A DNA stretch of 17,609 bases from Alphaproteobacteria bacterium. Its GTDB lineage: Bacteria; Pseudomonadota; Alphaproteobacteria; Rhizobiales; Xanthobacteraceae. The position numbers were made by a program, and so were the translations under genes. The stretch lies in assembly GCA_005884465.1 (NCBI GenBank), contig VAZH01000131.1:1-17609 (forward strand), given 5' to 3'. The notes under the pieces are model-generated. The model was not told the DNA's origin, did no database searches, and worked only from the letters and a program-made list of their open reading frames with translations. How positions within the stretch are numbered: position 1 is the first letter of the stretch; the number at the start of each line of letters is the position of its first letter. Of this stretch, positions 1-6,625 are shown one piece after another.

Positions 1-230
1 ACAAATTCTTCGTGGGTTAATGGTGGTGCAGGTGCCATCCCGCGAATATCCGCCGGCTTTCCGTCTGGACGTTTGACCAGCTCGAATGTGGCAACGTGAG
101 TGCTTTCCAACCAAGACTCTAAAACCGCCCCGCAGACTTCACAGGATACGTGACCTGTATGCGGCATCAAGAACTTTGCTTCAGTGCGTTCGTACTCGGC
201 GCCGCAATTACATCTGACAATTGTCGCCAT
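1..230 (-). CDS. Small zinc-ribbon-like hypothetical protein (3' end cut by window edge)
   Basis: An open frame starts with ATG at 230 and runs off the left edge after 76 codons. The protein begins MATIVRCNCGAEYERTE and later has CEVCGA, giving a C-x-C pair (residues 7 and 9) and a C-x2-C pair (residues 30 and 33), the usual spacing of a small zinc-binding ribbon. The second half (VATFELVKRPDGKPADIR) is hydrophilic and proline-rich. There is no signal peptide or membrane segment. A weak GAGA lies just before the start. It resembles short uncharacterised zinc-ribbon proteins seen in Bradyrhizobium accessory DNA. I know no function and propose none. The reading is well supported because the whole visible frame is open and the Cys pairs are regular. 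Confidence 0.6.
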   Translation of the reverse strand, partial: MATIVRCNCGAEYERTEAKFLMPHTGHVSCEVCGAVLESWLESTHVATFELVKRPDGKPADIRGMAPAPPLTHEEF

Positions 231-297
231 TCTCGGAATATGCGCCCGGAACCGCCTATTTTCCAGTGCTTAAGTCTGCCACAATCAAACTGACCAA

Positions 298-510
298 CTA
301 CCCGCCATTCCGGCTCATTTCCCGGCTCACCGTTGAGGGTGAGCGCCCAAGCAGCTTAGCCATCGAGCGCGCCGATTGATGTGCCGTAACGCCTCTGGAA
401 ATCACCTCGCGTTCCGCGAGCGTCAATGCCAGCCTGGAGCGACGCCACTGGCGTCCGACCCGCGCCACGACGCGTGTTGTTATCTCCTCGGGCATTGAAA
501 ATTTATGCAT
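298..510 (-). pseudogene. IS30-family transposase fragment (helix-turn-helix part)
   Basis: A 70-codon frame on the minus strand contains RSRLALTLAEREVISRG followed by MAKLLGRSPSTVSREMSRNGG. This is the N-terminal helix-turn-helix of IS30-family transposases (typical form: LTLAEREEISRG...IAxxLGRxxSTVSREVxRNGG). The frame then stops at TAG (298-300). No DDE catalytic domain follows; the next bases lead straight to the start of the zinc-ribbon gene. It is therefore a remnant of about a fifth of a normal transposase (over 300 residues). The first 20 or so residues (MHKFSMPEEITTRVVARVGRQW) match the family less well and may be junction sequence. Not a functional gene. Confidence 0.75.
419..451 (+). 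repeat. 33-bp direct repeat, copy 1 (within IS30 fragment)
   Basis: This stretch matches 2449-2481 in the same orientation with two mismatches out of 33 (gac-G-cc-A-ctgg here, gac-A-cc-G-ctgg there). On the minus strand both copies encode RSRLALTL of an IS30 transposase. The two copies bracket the Asp-box gene. They could come from two diverged IS30 copies or from one gene split by an insertion. Confidence 0.8.
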
Positions 511-739
511 TGGCTCCTCCCGGATATGTGAGCCACATCATACTCTCCTCTCCGACACACGTCATAACCTGAAATTGCTGCAGTACGACAGCACCCGTTT
601 TGCGCCCTATGTACTCGGCCAAGAGTCACATGAGCCTGCGGGCTTCTGATGCCATACGTGAGGCCGGATTGATCTTTCTAAACTGAAAAAGTGACGACCG
701 GTTTTCGCGTGACTCAACACATTTTGGTAGGAGGAAGAG

Positions 740-2284
740 ATGAGTTGGACACCAAAAGTGCAGTTCAAAAATCCGAATTCCGCCCTTCGTCCGGCGGACA
801 AGGAGATATCGAGCAGGTTACTCCAAGGACGCGTCAGCAATACCGCCCTAAGTATCCACCAAGCAAAGAAGCGTGAAGGCTTTGGCGTCCCGGTCCCGTA
901 CGCGCGGCCGAAGGTCGGTCGCCAATTTCACCATGATCACATTCACCCGCCACATAGGCATGCGATCGAGGTCAGCGATCCAGGCTTAGACAGGAGCGAT
1001 GAAACTGCTGTCGCCATCAACCCTAAGAATTCGCGCAACATTGTTGCAGGAGCGGCCAGTTTCAATGGAACACAATTTATCAACACTGCTTACGTCACCA
1101 AGGACCGTGGCATGACGTGGAAGACGGTGACGGTGCTCACAGATACTGATGAAGGAGCGGGAATCGCTTTCGACGATTCACACAACTGCTATTATACGAC
1201 GATGCAGGGTGGCTTCTTCCCGGTGTGCGTCGTCAGCCGAGACGGCGGCATGACGTGGAGCCAGCCAGCAGCTTTCGGTTTCGGCGACAAGACGGCTGTG
1301 GCGGCGCGCGGCAACATCGCGCTCTGCGGGTTCGATCGCGTGAACACCGAAGCCTGCGCATTCACGTTGGATGGAGGGTTGAATTGGACCGTGCACGATT
1401 TCACGGATAGCGGCCTCGGAACAGCGCCATTGGTCAGTTACGATCACCGGCACTTTTACATCATATACGCCGCGTTGGATAACAATCTCAAAATGTACGC
1501 GAGCCACGATCAGGGCCAAACCTGGACCGGCCCGACCACAATTGTCGCCGGGAACGCGTTTGAAAGCACGATTGCTGGCCCACTTTCGTATGAAGGCGGG
1601 GCGCTAACCAGCCCTGGTACCAACGTTGCGATCGATAGACATGGCCGTATTCATGTCCTGTACATCGACAGCAACAGGCGGGTGCCGATGTACACGTCGA
1701 GCCACGACCACGGCGCGACCTGGAGCAGCCCGGTCAATGTAAATCCGAGGCGAGCCAACGATGCACACATGTGGCCTTGCCTCTCGTGCACCAAACATGG
1801 AGATCTCCAGGGCGGCAGCATGGTCTACGATCAGACCCTCGGCAAGTACTCGATTCTTTTGCACCTCAAGGCTGAAGACGAGGATGAATGGAAGACCTTC
1901 GAGGCTGACAACGGTCCGTGGTCGGCCGCAGGACCATCCCCGAACTTCCGAATTGGATTCGGAGACTACTTTGATTGCGATAGCCTGCCGGAGTTTGGAA
2001 TTTCCGTGATGGCTTGGTCCGAGACTGCCAACGGACAACAACCTTGGCAATCATGGGTGCGGATTGTGGACCGGTGGGAATGGGAGGACGAGCGCGTGAG
2101 CGCGCTCGAGGATGAGATCGATCGCCTAACGGAGGCCTTTGAACTTGGTGAGCTTCCCTTCCCGAGGACAGACGAAAACGTCGCAAGGTTCAAAGCACGC
2201 GTCGAGGAATTGCGGAAGACGCAAAGTGCGGCACAAATCGCGCTGCAAAAGCGTCGAGATTCTAACCATGTGACGGCTGAGTGA
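740..2284 (+). CDS. Asp-box (BNR) repeat protein, sialidase-like beta-propeller fold
   Basis: 514 residues. Five Asp-boxes (S/T-x-D-x-G-x-x-W) are visible: TKDRGMTW (120-127), SRDGGMTW (166-173), TLDGGLNW (209-216), SHDQGQTW (255-262) and SHDHGATW (321-328). Such repeats mark six-bladed beta-propellers of the sialidase/BNR superfamily, whose members include glycosidases and non-enzymatic binding proteins. I cannot identify the sialidase arginine triad, so enzymatic activity is not shown. A histidine-rich stretch (HHDHIHPPHRH, 64-74) precedes the propeller. Residues about 445-505 are charged and helical, a probable coiled coil. There is no signal peptide or membrane segment. A perfect AGGAGG at 729-734 sits 5 nt before the ATG, which fixes the start. 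The gene stands alone between IS30 remnants and its composition differs from the GC-rich genes to its right, suggesting horizontal acquisition. Confidence 0.85.
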   Translation: MSWTPKVQFKNPNSALRPADKEISSRLLQGRVSNTALSIHQAKKREGFGVPVPYARPKVGRQFHHDHIHPPHRHAIEVSDPGLDRSDETAVAINPKNSRNIVAGAASFNGTQFINTAYVTKDRGMTWKTVTVLTDTDEGAGIAFDDSHNCYYTTMQGGFFPVCVVSRDGGMTWSQPAAFGFGDKTAVAARGNIALCGFDRVNTEACAFTLDGGLNWTVHDFTDSGLGTAPLVSYDHRHFYIIYAALDNNLKMYASHDQGQTWTGPTTIVAGNAFESTIAGPLSYEGGALTSPGTNVAIDRHGRIHVLYIDSNRRVPMYTSSHDHGATWSSPVNVNPRRANDAHMWPCLSCTKHGDLQGGSMVYDQTLGKYSILLHLKAEDEDEWKTFEADNGPWSAAGPSPNFRIGFGDYFDCDSLPEFGISVMAWSETANGQQPWQSWVRIVDRWEWEDERVSALEDEIDRLTEAFELGELPFPRTDENVARFKARVEELRKTQSAAQIALQKRRDSNHVTAE

Positions 2285-2335
2285 TGCCGATGACGCACTC
2301 GGTGCAAAATAATTGAAACGGCTCTCAAAAGAGTT

Positions 2336-2361
2336 GGCGCGACTGCGAAAGCAGCCGCGCC
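2336..2361 (+). terminator. GAAA-capped hairpin downstream of the Asp-box gene
   Basis: Outer arms GGCGCG (2336-2341) and CGCGCC (2356-2361), one A.C mismatch, inner arms CTGC (2343-2346) and GCAG (2351-2354), and a GAAA tetraloop. It begins 52 nt after the stop at 2284. No T-run follows, so it may be a factor-dependent or 3'-end-protecting hairpin rather than a classical intrinsic terminator. Confidence 0.4.
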
Positions 2362-2448
2362 CTGTCGACTAGCGCGACGAGCATATCGGCCGCATGACTG
2401 TGTCCGCACTCGGTCAATTTCGTCATTCTGACCATGCGTCGATCATCC

Positions 2449-2481
2449 AGCGTCAATGCCAGCCTGGAGCGACACCGCTGG
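2449..2481 (+). repeat. 33-bp direct repeat, copy 2 (within IS30 fragment)
   Basis: Partner of 419-451, with 31 of 33 bases identical and in the same orientation. It lies at the downstream end of the recognisable IS30 remnant. Beyond it the two loci diverge at the DNA level, although a few residues still look related (LDDR here, LAER there). Confidence 0.8.
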
Positions 2482-2641
2482 GCAGGACGAATCCCACCAT
2501 GCGGAGCCACCAAAAAATAGATTCGACGATGACGGCTTACCAAAAGCTCGTCCGATCGCCTTCAGCGACTCTCCGCGCTTCCAGCGATCCCATAACTCCG
2601 TTTTCTCTGTCGCAGTAGACCCTCTGAAATCTTTGACCCAT
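2449..2641 (-). pseudogene. IS30-family transposase N-terminal remnant, frameshifted
   Basis: Reading the minus strand from ATG at 2641 gives MGQRFQR. After a one-base shift comes TATEKTELWDRWKRGESLK and GRAFGKPSSS. After a second shift comes IYFLVAPHGGIRP followed by RSRLALTLDDR. Spliced together these form a typical IS30-family transposase N-terminus, with the first helix-turn-helix and the proline/arginine linker before the ALTLAERE region. Both frame changes are explained by single extra bases: an extra G in the GGG near 2620, and an extra A in TCGAATC where TCGATC would restore the frame. Similarity ends near 2445. Upstream (2642-2660) lie AGGAGAG-type ribosome-binding bases. A decayed fragment, in the same orientation as the fragment at 298-510. 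Confidence 0.7.
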
Positions 2642-2876
2642 CAAAGCACACTCCATCTCTCCTTTAAGATAAAGTGTTGCGTCGACCGGTTGAGCCGGCA
2701 CCTTGATAGCAACCACATTTGCGCAAGCGCCGGGCACGTCGCAAAAGCGCCATGTATGGACTCATGCAGCGCGGCAAATGACACCGCGATTCGATTGCCA
2801 TTTGGTGCAGCGGGTTGCGACCAGGCGGAACCCTCAAAGGCTCAAGCCCGCCAGGTTCATTTAGTTTGAACCAGGC
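2642..2876. other. Gap between IS30 remnant and importer operon, no gene seen
   Basis: With the remnant above, this makes up the 592-bp stretch between the Asp-box gene (ends 2284) and the permease gene (ends 2877). I see no convincing coding region. Open frames of about 70-140 codons cross it on both strands, but they ignore the IS30 homology and have no recognisable motif. An imperfect inverted repeat lies just after the permease stop: GGTTCA (2854-2859) and TGAACC (2867-2872). No T-run follows it on the minus strand, so termination there is only possible. Confidence 0.45.
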
Positions 2877-3740
2877 CTAACCCTTGACGGCTCCCGCGGT
2901 GAGCCCGTGGATCAAATGGCGCTGCAGAAAGCTGAACAGCACCGCCACAGGGACCGTGCTCAAAATGACTCCGGCCGATAGCGGACCCCATTGCACTTCG
3001 TACTGCCCAACCATGTAGAGCAGCCCGGCTGACAAGGTGCGCATGCTGGTCTCGGTCGTGAACGAGATCGCAAACAGCAGCTCGCTCCAGGATACCACGA
3101 AAGCGAAAATGGCGGTCGCCGCGATGCCAGGCGCCGCGAGCGGTAACACGATACGGCAAAGCGCGCCGAAATGATTGCAGCCGTCGATCATCGCGCTTTC
3201 TTCGAGGTCGCGCGGTATAGAACTGAAATAGCCGACCATCATCCAGACCGTGAACGGCACCGTGAACGAAAAGTTCGAGTAGATCAGCGCCTGGTAGGTA
3301 TCGACAAGGCCGAGCGCGCGCCATTGCGTCAGCAGCGGGGCGATCAACAGGACGCTCGGAAACATCTGGGTGGCAAGAAAGATGAGCAGCAGCGCGTCTC
3401 TTCCTGCGAAACGAAAGCGGGCGATGGCATAGCCGGCAAGCACCGACACCGCCGTGGTGGCGACCATCGTGACCGAACACACCCAGAGGCTATTGAGAAA
3501 GAATCGGCTGAACGGGGTGACCGGCGAGGTCCAGGCATCGACATAATTCTCGAAGGTAGGGCGCACCGGCAGGTACTGGAGAGGCGTCGCGTAGAGTTCC
3601 TGCCGATCCTTCAGTGACGTCAGCAACATCCAGATGAACGGCCCGAGGGCAAAAGCAGTCAGCAGCACGAGGCCGATCCAGACAACCGGGCCGCCCAATA
3701 GTCGCTCTGCAAGGTCTCTCGGGACGTGGCGGCGCGTCAT
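2877..3740 (-). CDS. ABC sugar-type importer permease, MalG-like (second permease)
   Basis: 287 residues, inner-membrane permease of the carbohydrate (CUT1-like) ABC importer family. The N-terminal hydrophobic segment (about 19-41) is followed by a periplasmic stretch and further membrane segments, six in all by inspection. The cytoplasmic EAA loop that docks the ATPase is clear at about 180-205: EESAMIDGCNHFGALCRIVLPLAAPG. A Cys (188) stands where Ala is usual after the Gly. The start overlaps the stop of the upstream permease by four bases (ATGA, 3737-3740), so the two are translationally coupled. The last residues HGLTAGAVKG are typical of MalG-type permeases. No ATPase gene follows; beyond the stop lie IS30 remnants. 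The substrate cannot be read from sequence. Confidence 0.92.
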   Translation of the reverse strand: MTRRHVPRDLAERLLGGPVVWIGLVLLTAFALGPFIWMLLTSLKDRQELYATPLQYLPVRPTFENYVDAWTSPVTPFSRFFLNSLWVCSVTMVATTAVSVLAGYAIARFRFAGRDALLLIFLATQMFPSVLLIAPLLTQWRALGLVDTYQALIYSNFSFTVPFTVWMMVGYFSSIPRDLEESAMIDGCNHFGALCRIVLPLAAPGIAATAIFAFVVSWSELLFAISFTTETSMRTLSAGLLYMVGQYEVQWGPLSAGVILSTVPVAVLFSFLQRHLIHGLTAGAVKG

Positions 3741-4666
3741 TCGGTTTCCTCCACGCCTTTGGTCACGCGGAGGTAAAGGGCCGTGAATGTCAGCATCACA
3801 AGCAGGAGGACGACCGAGAGCGCGCCGGCGTAACCGAAGTCAAGGCTCGAATAGGCTTGCAGCAAAGTGTAGGTCGACGTGATCTGCGTGGCGTTGGCCG
3901 GGCCGCCGCCGGTCATGACAAAGATCAGGTCGGCATAGTTGAAGGTCCAGATGATCCGCGTGGCGGTTGCGACCACGATGATGGGCCGCAGCAACGGCAA
4001 GGTAATGTGCCAGAAACGCTCCAGCACGCCTGCGCCATCGACGTGGGCTGCTTCGTAAAGCTCATCCGGCACGGCTTGGAGCCCCGCCAGCAGCATGATG
4101 GCGAAGAACGGGATCCCGCGCCAGACATTGGTGAAGACGACCGCCGCCATCGCGAGATCCGGCGACGACAGCCAGGCGACGCGCTCGTGCATCCACCCGG
4201 CCCGGATCAAGAGGTCATTGATGACGCCGTAGTTCGGTTGATAGAGCCATTCCCAGATCAGTCCCACCACTACCCCGGGGATGATCCAGGGCAGCAGGGT
4301 GAGAGTGCGCACCAGGGCGCGGCCCCTGAAGGCCTGCTGCAGCAGCAGCGCGGCCGCAAATCCGAACACGAATTGCAGGATGACCGAGCCGAATACCCAG
4401 ACAACGGAATTCCACAGCGTCAGCCAGAACACAGGGTCCTGAACAAGGCGGACGTAGTTGCCGAGCCCGATGAAGCGGTAGTCCTGAGGCTTGTACAGCA
4501 CGTCGGCGTACAGGCTCATCTTGATCGCGAGTATGATCGGCACGACGACGGTCGCGAGCATGCACAGCGCGGCCGGCACGAGGTATGAATAGCCGATCAG
4601 GAGCTTGCGCACCCGCCAGCTGATCAGCGGGCGGGTGCGGGGCCTTGGGAGGGAGAGCGTGGTCAT
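3737..4666 (-). CDS. ABC sugar-type importer permease, MalF/UgpA-like (first permease)
   Basis: 309 residues from ATG at 4666 (MTTLSLPRPRTRPL). A frame open to 4762 would add 32 residues encoded entirely by the palindromic repeat upstream, so the later start is preferred, although no clear Shine-Dalgarno precedes it. A basic N-terminus leads into the first membrane segment (about 23-48). The periplasmic loop has YRFIGLGNYVRL and the rest of the transmembrane core follows. The EAA loop is at about 201-228: DELYEAAHVDGAGVLERFWHITLP is split by no gaps and keeps E205, A206, A207, D210 and G211. The MTGGGPANAT segment near the end is common to MalF-type sugar permeases. It pairs with the permease at 2877-3740 as the transmembrane heterodimer. 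Confidence 0.92.
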   Translation of the reverse strand: MTTLSLPRPRTRPLISWRVRKLLIGYSYLVPAALCMLATVVVPIILAIKMSLYADVLYKPQDYRFIGLGNYVRLVQDPVFWLTLWNSVVWVFGSVILQFVFGFAAALLLQQAFRGRALVRTLTLLPWIIPGVVVGLIWEWLYQPNYGVINDLLIRAGWMHERVAWLSSPDLAMAAVVFTNVWRGIPFFAIMLLAGLQAVPDELYEAAHVDGAGVLERFWHITLPLLRPIIVVATATRIIWTFNYADLIFVMTGGGPANATQITSTYTLLQAYSSLDFGYAGALSVVLLLVMLTFTALYLRVTKGVEETE

Positions 4667-4695
4667 GGATACTAGATGATCCGGGTTACGTGGAA

Positions 4696-4800
4696 CGTCA
4701 TTCCGGGGCGATGCGAAGGCATCGAACCCGGAATGACGAGATTCCCCGATGTGCAATTGCACATCTGAGGTCTGGTCCTTCGGACCATCCCGGAATGACG
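4696..4800. repeat. Palindromic repeat inside the ABC operon
   Basis: Three nested structures fill the gap between the binding-protein and permease genes. CGTCATTCCGGG (4696-4707) pairs with CCCGGAATGACG (4727-4738), and the latter 12-mer recurs exactly at 4789-4800. GATGTGCAATTGCACATC (4748-4765) is a perfect 18-bp palindrome. TGGTCC and GGACCA (4773-4787) form a hairpin with a 3-nt loop. This matches the style of dispersed palindromic repeats of Bradyrhizobium, which I know by resemblance only. Its position after the binding-protein gene resembles the REP element between malE and malF in E. coli. Confidence 0.8.
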
Positions 4801-4810
4801 GGATGGGGGC

Positions 4811-6115
4811 TTACGACATTTCCTTCTTCAGGATTTCGGCGAAGCGGTCGAGGCACTCTTTCGGTGAGATCTTTCCAAGGATCGCCTGCTGGATCAGCGG
4901 CACGCCATCGGAGTCGATCCTGCCGCCCCAGCCGGGGTAGGCGAGATACGGGCTGACGATCCCGATCGGGAAGGAGTTTACGAAGCCGGCAAGCGCCGGG
5001 TCTTTGGCAAATTCCGGCTGCTTGAGGATTGACTGGCGCGCCGGCAGCAGGCCGAGCGTCGAGTTGTATTTGAGGGTCGGCTCGTCCTCGAGCATGAAGC
5101 TCATGAATTGCCAGGCGCCTTCCTTGTTCTTGGCGCCCTTGAACATGGTGAGCGTCTCGGAGAACCAGAACGAGGCGCGCTTCTTCGCCGGACCGATCGG
5201 CAGCGGCAGCGTGGCGAAATTGTCGGCGCCGACGTTCTTCTTCTGCTGGCCGCTGGAGCCGGAATTGTGCTGGTACATGCTGGTGACGCCGCGGCCGAAG
5301 GTTTCGACGATTTCGACGAAACCGTCGGTCGCGGCACTCGGCGGCGTGACCTTGTGCTTGAGCGCGAGGTCGAGATACCAGGCGAGCGCGTCGACGGCTT
5401 CCTTGGAATTGATCACGACCTTGCCGTCCTTGAGCACTTCGGCGCCGTTGGCGTAGGCGAATTCGCTCGGGTAGAGCAGAGCCCAGGTGCCGCCGCCGCG
5501 CATCCCGTAGCCGTACTGGTTCTTGTCGGCCTTGGTGAAGCCTTTGGCGAGGCTAAGGAACTCGTCCCAGGTCCAGTCCGGGGTCGGCTCCTTGAGGCCG
5601 AGCTCCTTCAGACGGTCGGTGCGGTAGTAAATCCCGTCGAGCGTCACGGCGAGCGGCAGCGAGACGATCTGGTTGTTGATGGTCACGGTCTGCCAGGCGG
5701 TCGGCGCGACATCGGCGTAGTGCTTCCAGGACTTTGCGCGCGCGGAGATGTCTTCGACGGCGCCCATGCCGTTGAACTGGCCGACCCAGTTGTCCCAGAC
5801 CTGGCAGAGATCGGGCGGACTTCCGCCGGTGATCGCGCTGATCAGCTTCTGACGCGCCTGCGCCTGCGGCACGTATTCCATCTGCACCGCAAAATCCTTT
5901 TGCGACGCATTGAAGCGCTCGACCATCGAGTTCATCAGCGCGATGCGCGTCGGCTCGGGAACGCTCCACTGAAAGCGTACCGGCTCGGCGCCCCAGGCCT
6001 TGCGCGGGGCAATCAGCGGATCATCCCACCAGGCCAGATCGGCTGCGGCGATGACGCCCGCGCCGGTCAGTGTGTGCAGCAGCTTGCGACGAGATAGCGA
6101 AGTACGCTCATCCAT
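4811..6115 (-). CDS. Tat-exported extracellular solute-binding protein (family 1) of ABC importer
   Basis: 434 residues. The N-terminus MDERTSLSRRKLLHTLTGAG carries the twin-arginine motif SRRKLL (8-13), a weakly hydrophobic stretch and a likely signal-peptidase site after WGA (about 43). The mature part reads as a bacterial extracellular solute-binding protein family 1: VPEPTRIALMNSMVERFNAS near its start, SPPDLCQVWDNWVGQF, TLDGIYYRTDRLKELGL, and FWFSETLTMFKGAKNKEGAWQFMSF, the typical late-domain helix. It should deliver a sugar or sugar-like ligand to the two permeases downstream. GGGAGG (rc of 6123-6128) lies 7 nt before the ATG and sets the start. It is the first gene of the three-gene operon; a 144-bp gap with a palindromic repeat separates it from the permeases. 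The substrate is unknown. Confidence 0.93.
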   Translation of the reverse strand: MDERTSLSRRKLLHTLTGAGVIAAADLAWWDDPLIAPRKAWGAEPVRFQWSVPEPTRIALMNSMVERFNASQKDFAVQMEYVPQAQARQKLISAITGGSPPDLCQVWDNWVGQFNGMGAVEDISARAKSWKHYADVAPTAWQTVTINNQIVSLPLAVTLDGIYYRTDRLKELGLKEPTPDWTWDEFLSLAKGFTKADKNQYGYGMRGGGTWALLYPSEFAYANGAEVLKDGKVVINSKEAVDALAWYLDLALKHKVTPPSAATDGFVEIVETFGRGVTSMYQHNSGSSGQQKKNVGADNFATLPLPIGPAKKRASFWFSETLTMFKGAKNKEGAWQFMSFMLEDEPTLKYNSTLGLLPARQSILKQPEFAKDPALAGFVNSFPIGIVSPYLAYPGWGGRIDSDGVPLIQQAILGKISPKECLDRFAEILKKEMS

Positions 6116-6625
6116 TTTTGAACCTCCCGCTCGCCTAAGCCTTTCCGGCTCTTGGTTGTGCCATCATGCCATAGCATCCCGGGCCGGAAAAGCAGCAACA
6201 TGCTGGCGCTAGAGGCCTGGGCCACGCAGGTAGCGGCGTCGGTTTCGTGCCACTTAGCTGACGTCGGTGCTTCGGCAAATGTCCGCTATACGTCAGAACC
6301 CCGACACCCCCTGCCAGCTATCCATCCTGCAAATGATTTGCCTCGACGGGGCAAATCAGCGAATTGCTGTCCAGTGCCTTTTGCAAAAATATTTTGCGTT
6401 TACCGGGTTTTGATGAGCCTTTAATCCGAGAAATAGCGCGCAAATTTGCCGCCGTTCCCGCTGTTGATGTCGCCAGCTACCGCCCCTCCAGCTCGCCGAG
6501 GGATGATCGAATAACAGTGCTATTCGCTGCGGTGCATGAGTCCGGTATTGGCACTGAGCCCATTTCTCATGGGCATCGCATTAGTATACGCTGAACACGT
6601 CCCGATCGCTCACCCTTGAGATGCG
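6116..6625. other. 510-bp divergent intergenic region
   Basis: It lies between the ABC operon (minus) and the AEC gene (plus), so it should carry promoters for both. I could not pick a confident -35/-10 pair for either. It contains inverted repeats at 6335-6357, 6383-6397 and 6558-6574 (arms GCCCAT and ATGGGC). Open frames at 6152-6424 and 6364-6594 have no recognisable motifs and no good ribosome binding site. I regard them as chance. Confidence 0.5.
6335..6397. repeat. Remnant of a dispersed palindromic sequence
   Basis: GATTTGCC (6335-6342) and GGCAAATC (6350-6357) form an 8-bp inverted repeat around a 7-base spacer. A second, AT-rich inverted repeat follows: GCAAAA (6383-6388) and TTTTGC (6392-6397), joined by CTGTCCAG-type sequence. 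I recall near-identical layouts as common intergenic sequence in Bradyrhizobium, but cannot confirm this here. Confidence 0.5.

Noticed and set aside
2394..2869. Plus-strand open frames across the IS30 remnant
   Set aside because: They are antisense to the reconstructed IS30 N-terminus and have no motifs.
4667..4762. Upstream extension of the first permease to 4762
   Set aside because: The added residues come wholly from a palindromic repeat, and the typical permease N-terminus begins at 4666.
740..6115. Sialic-acid use locus linking the Asp-box gene with the ABC importer
   Set aside because: The two are on opposite strands, separated by IS30 scars, differ in composition, and no sialic-acid catabolic gene is present. 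Proximity alone is not evidence.
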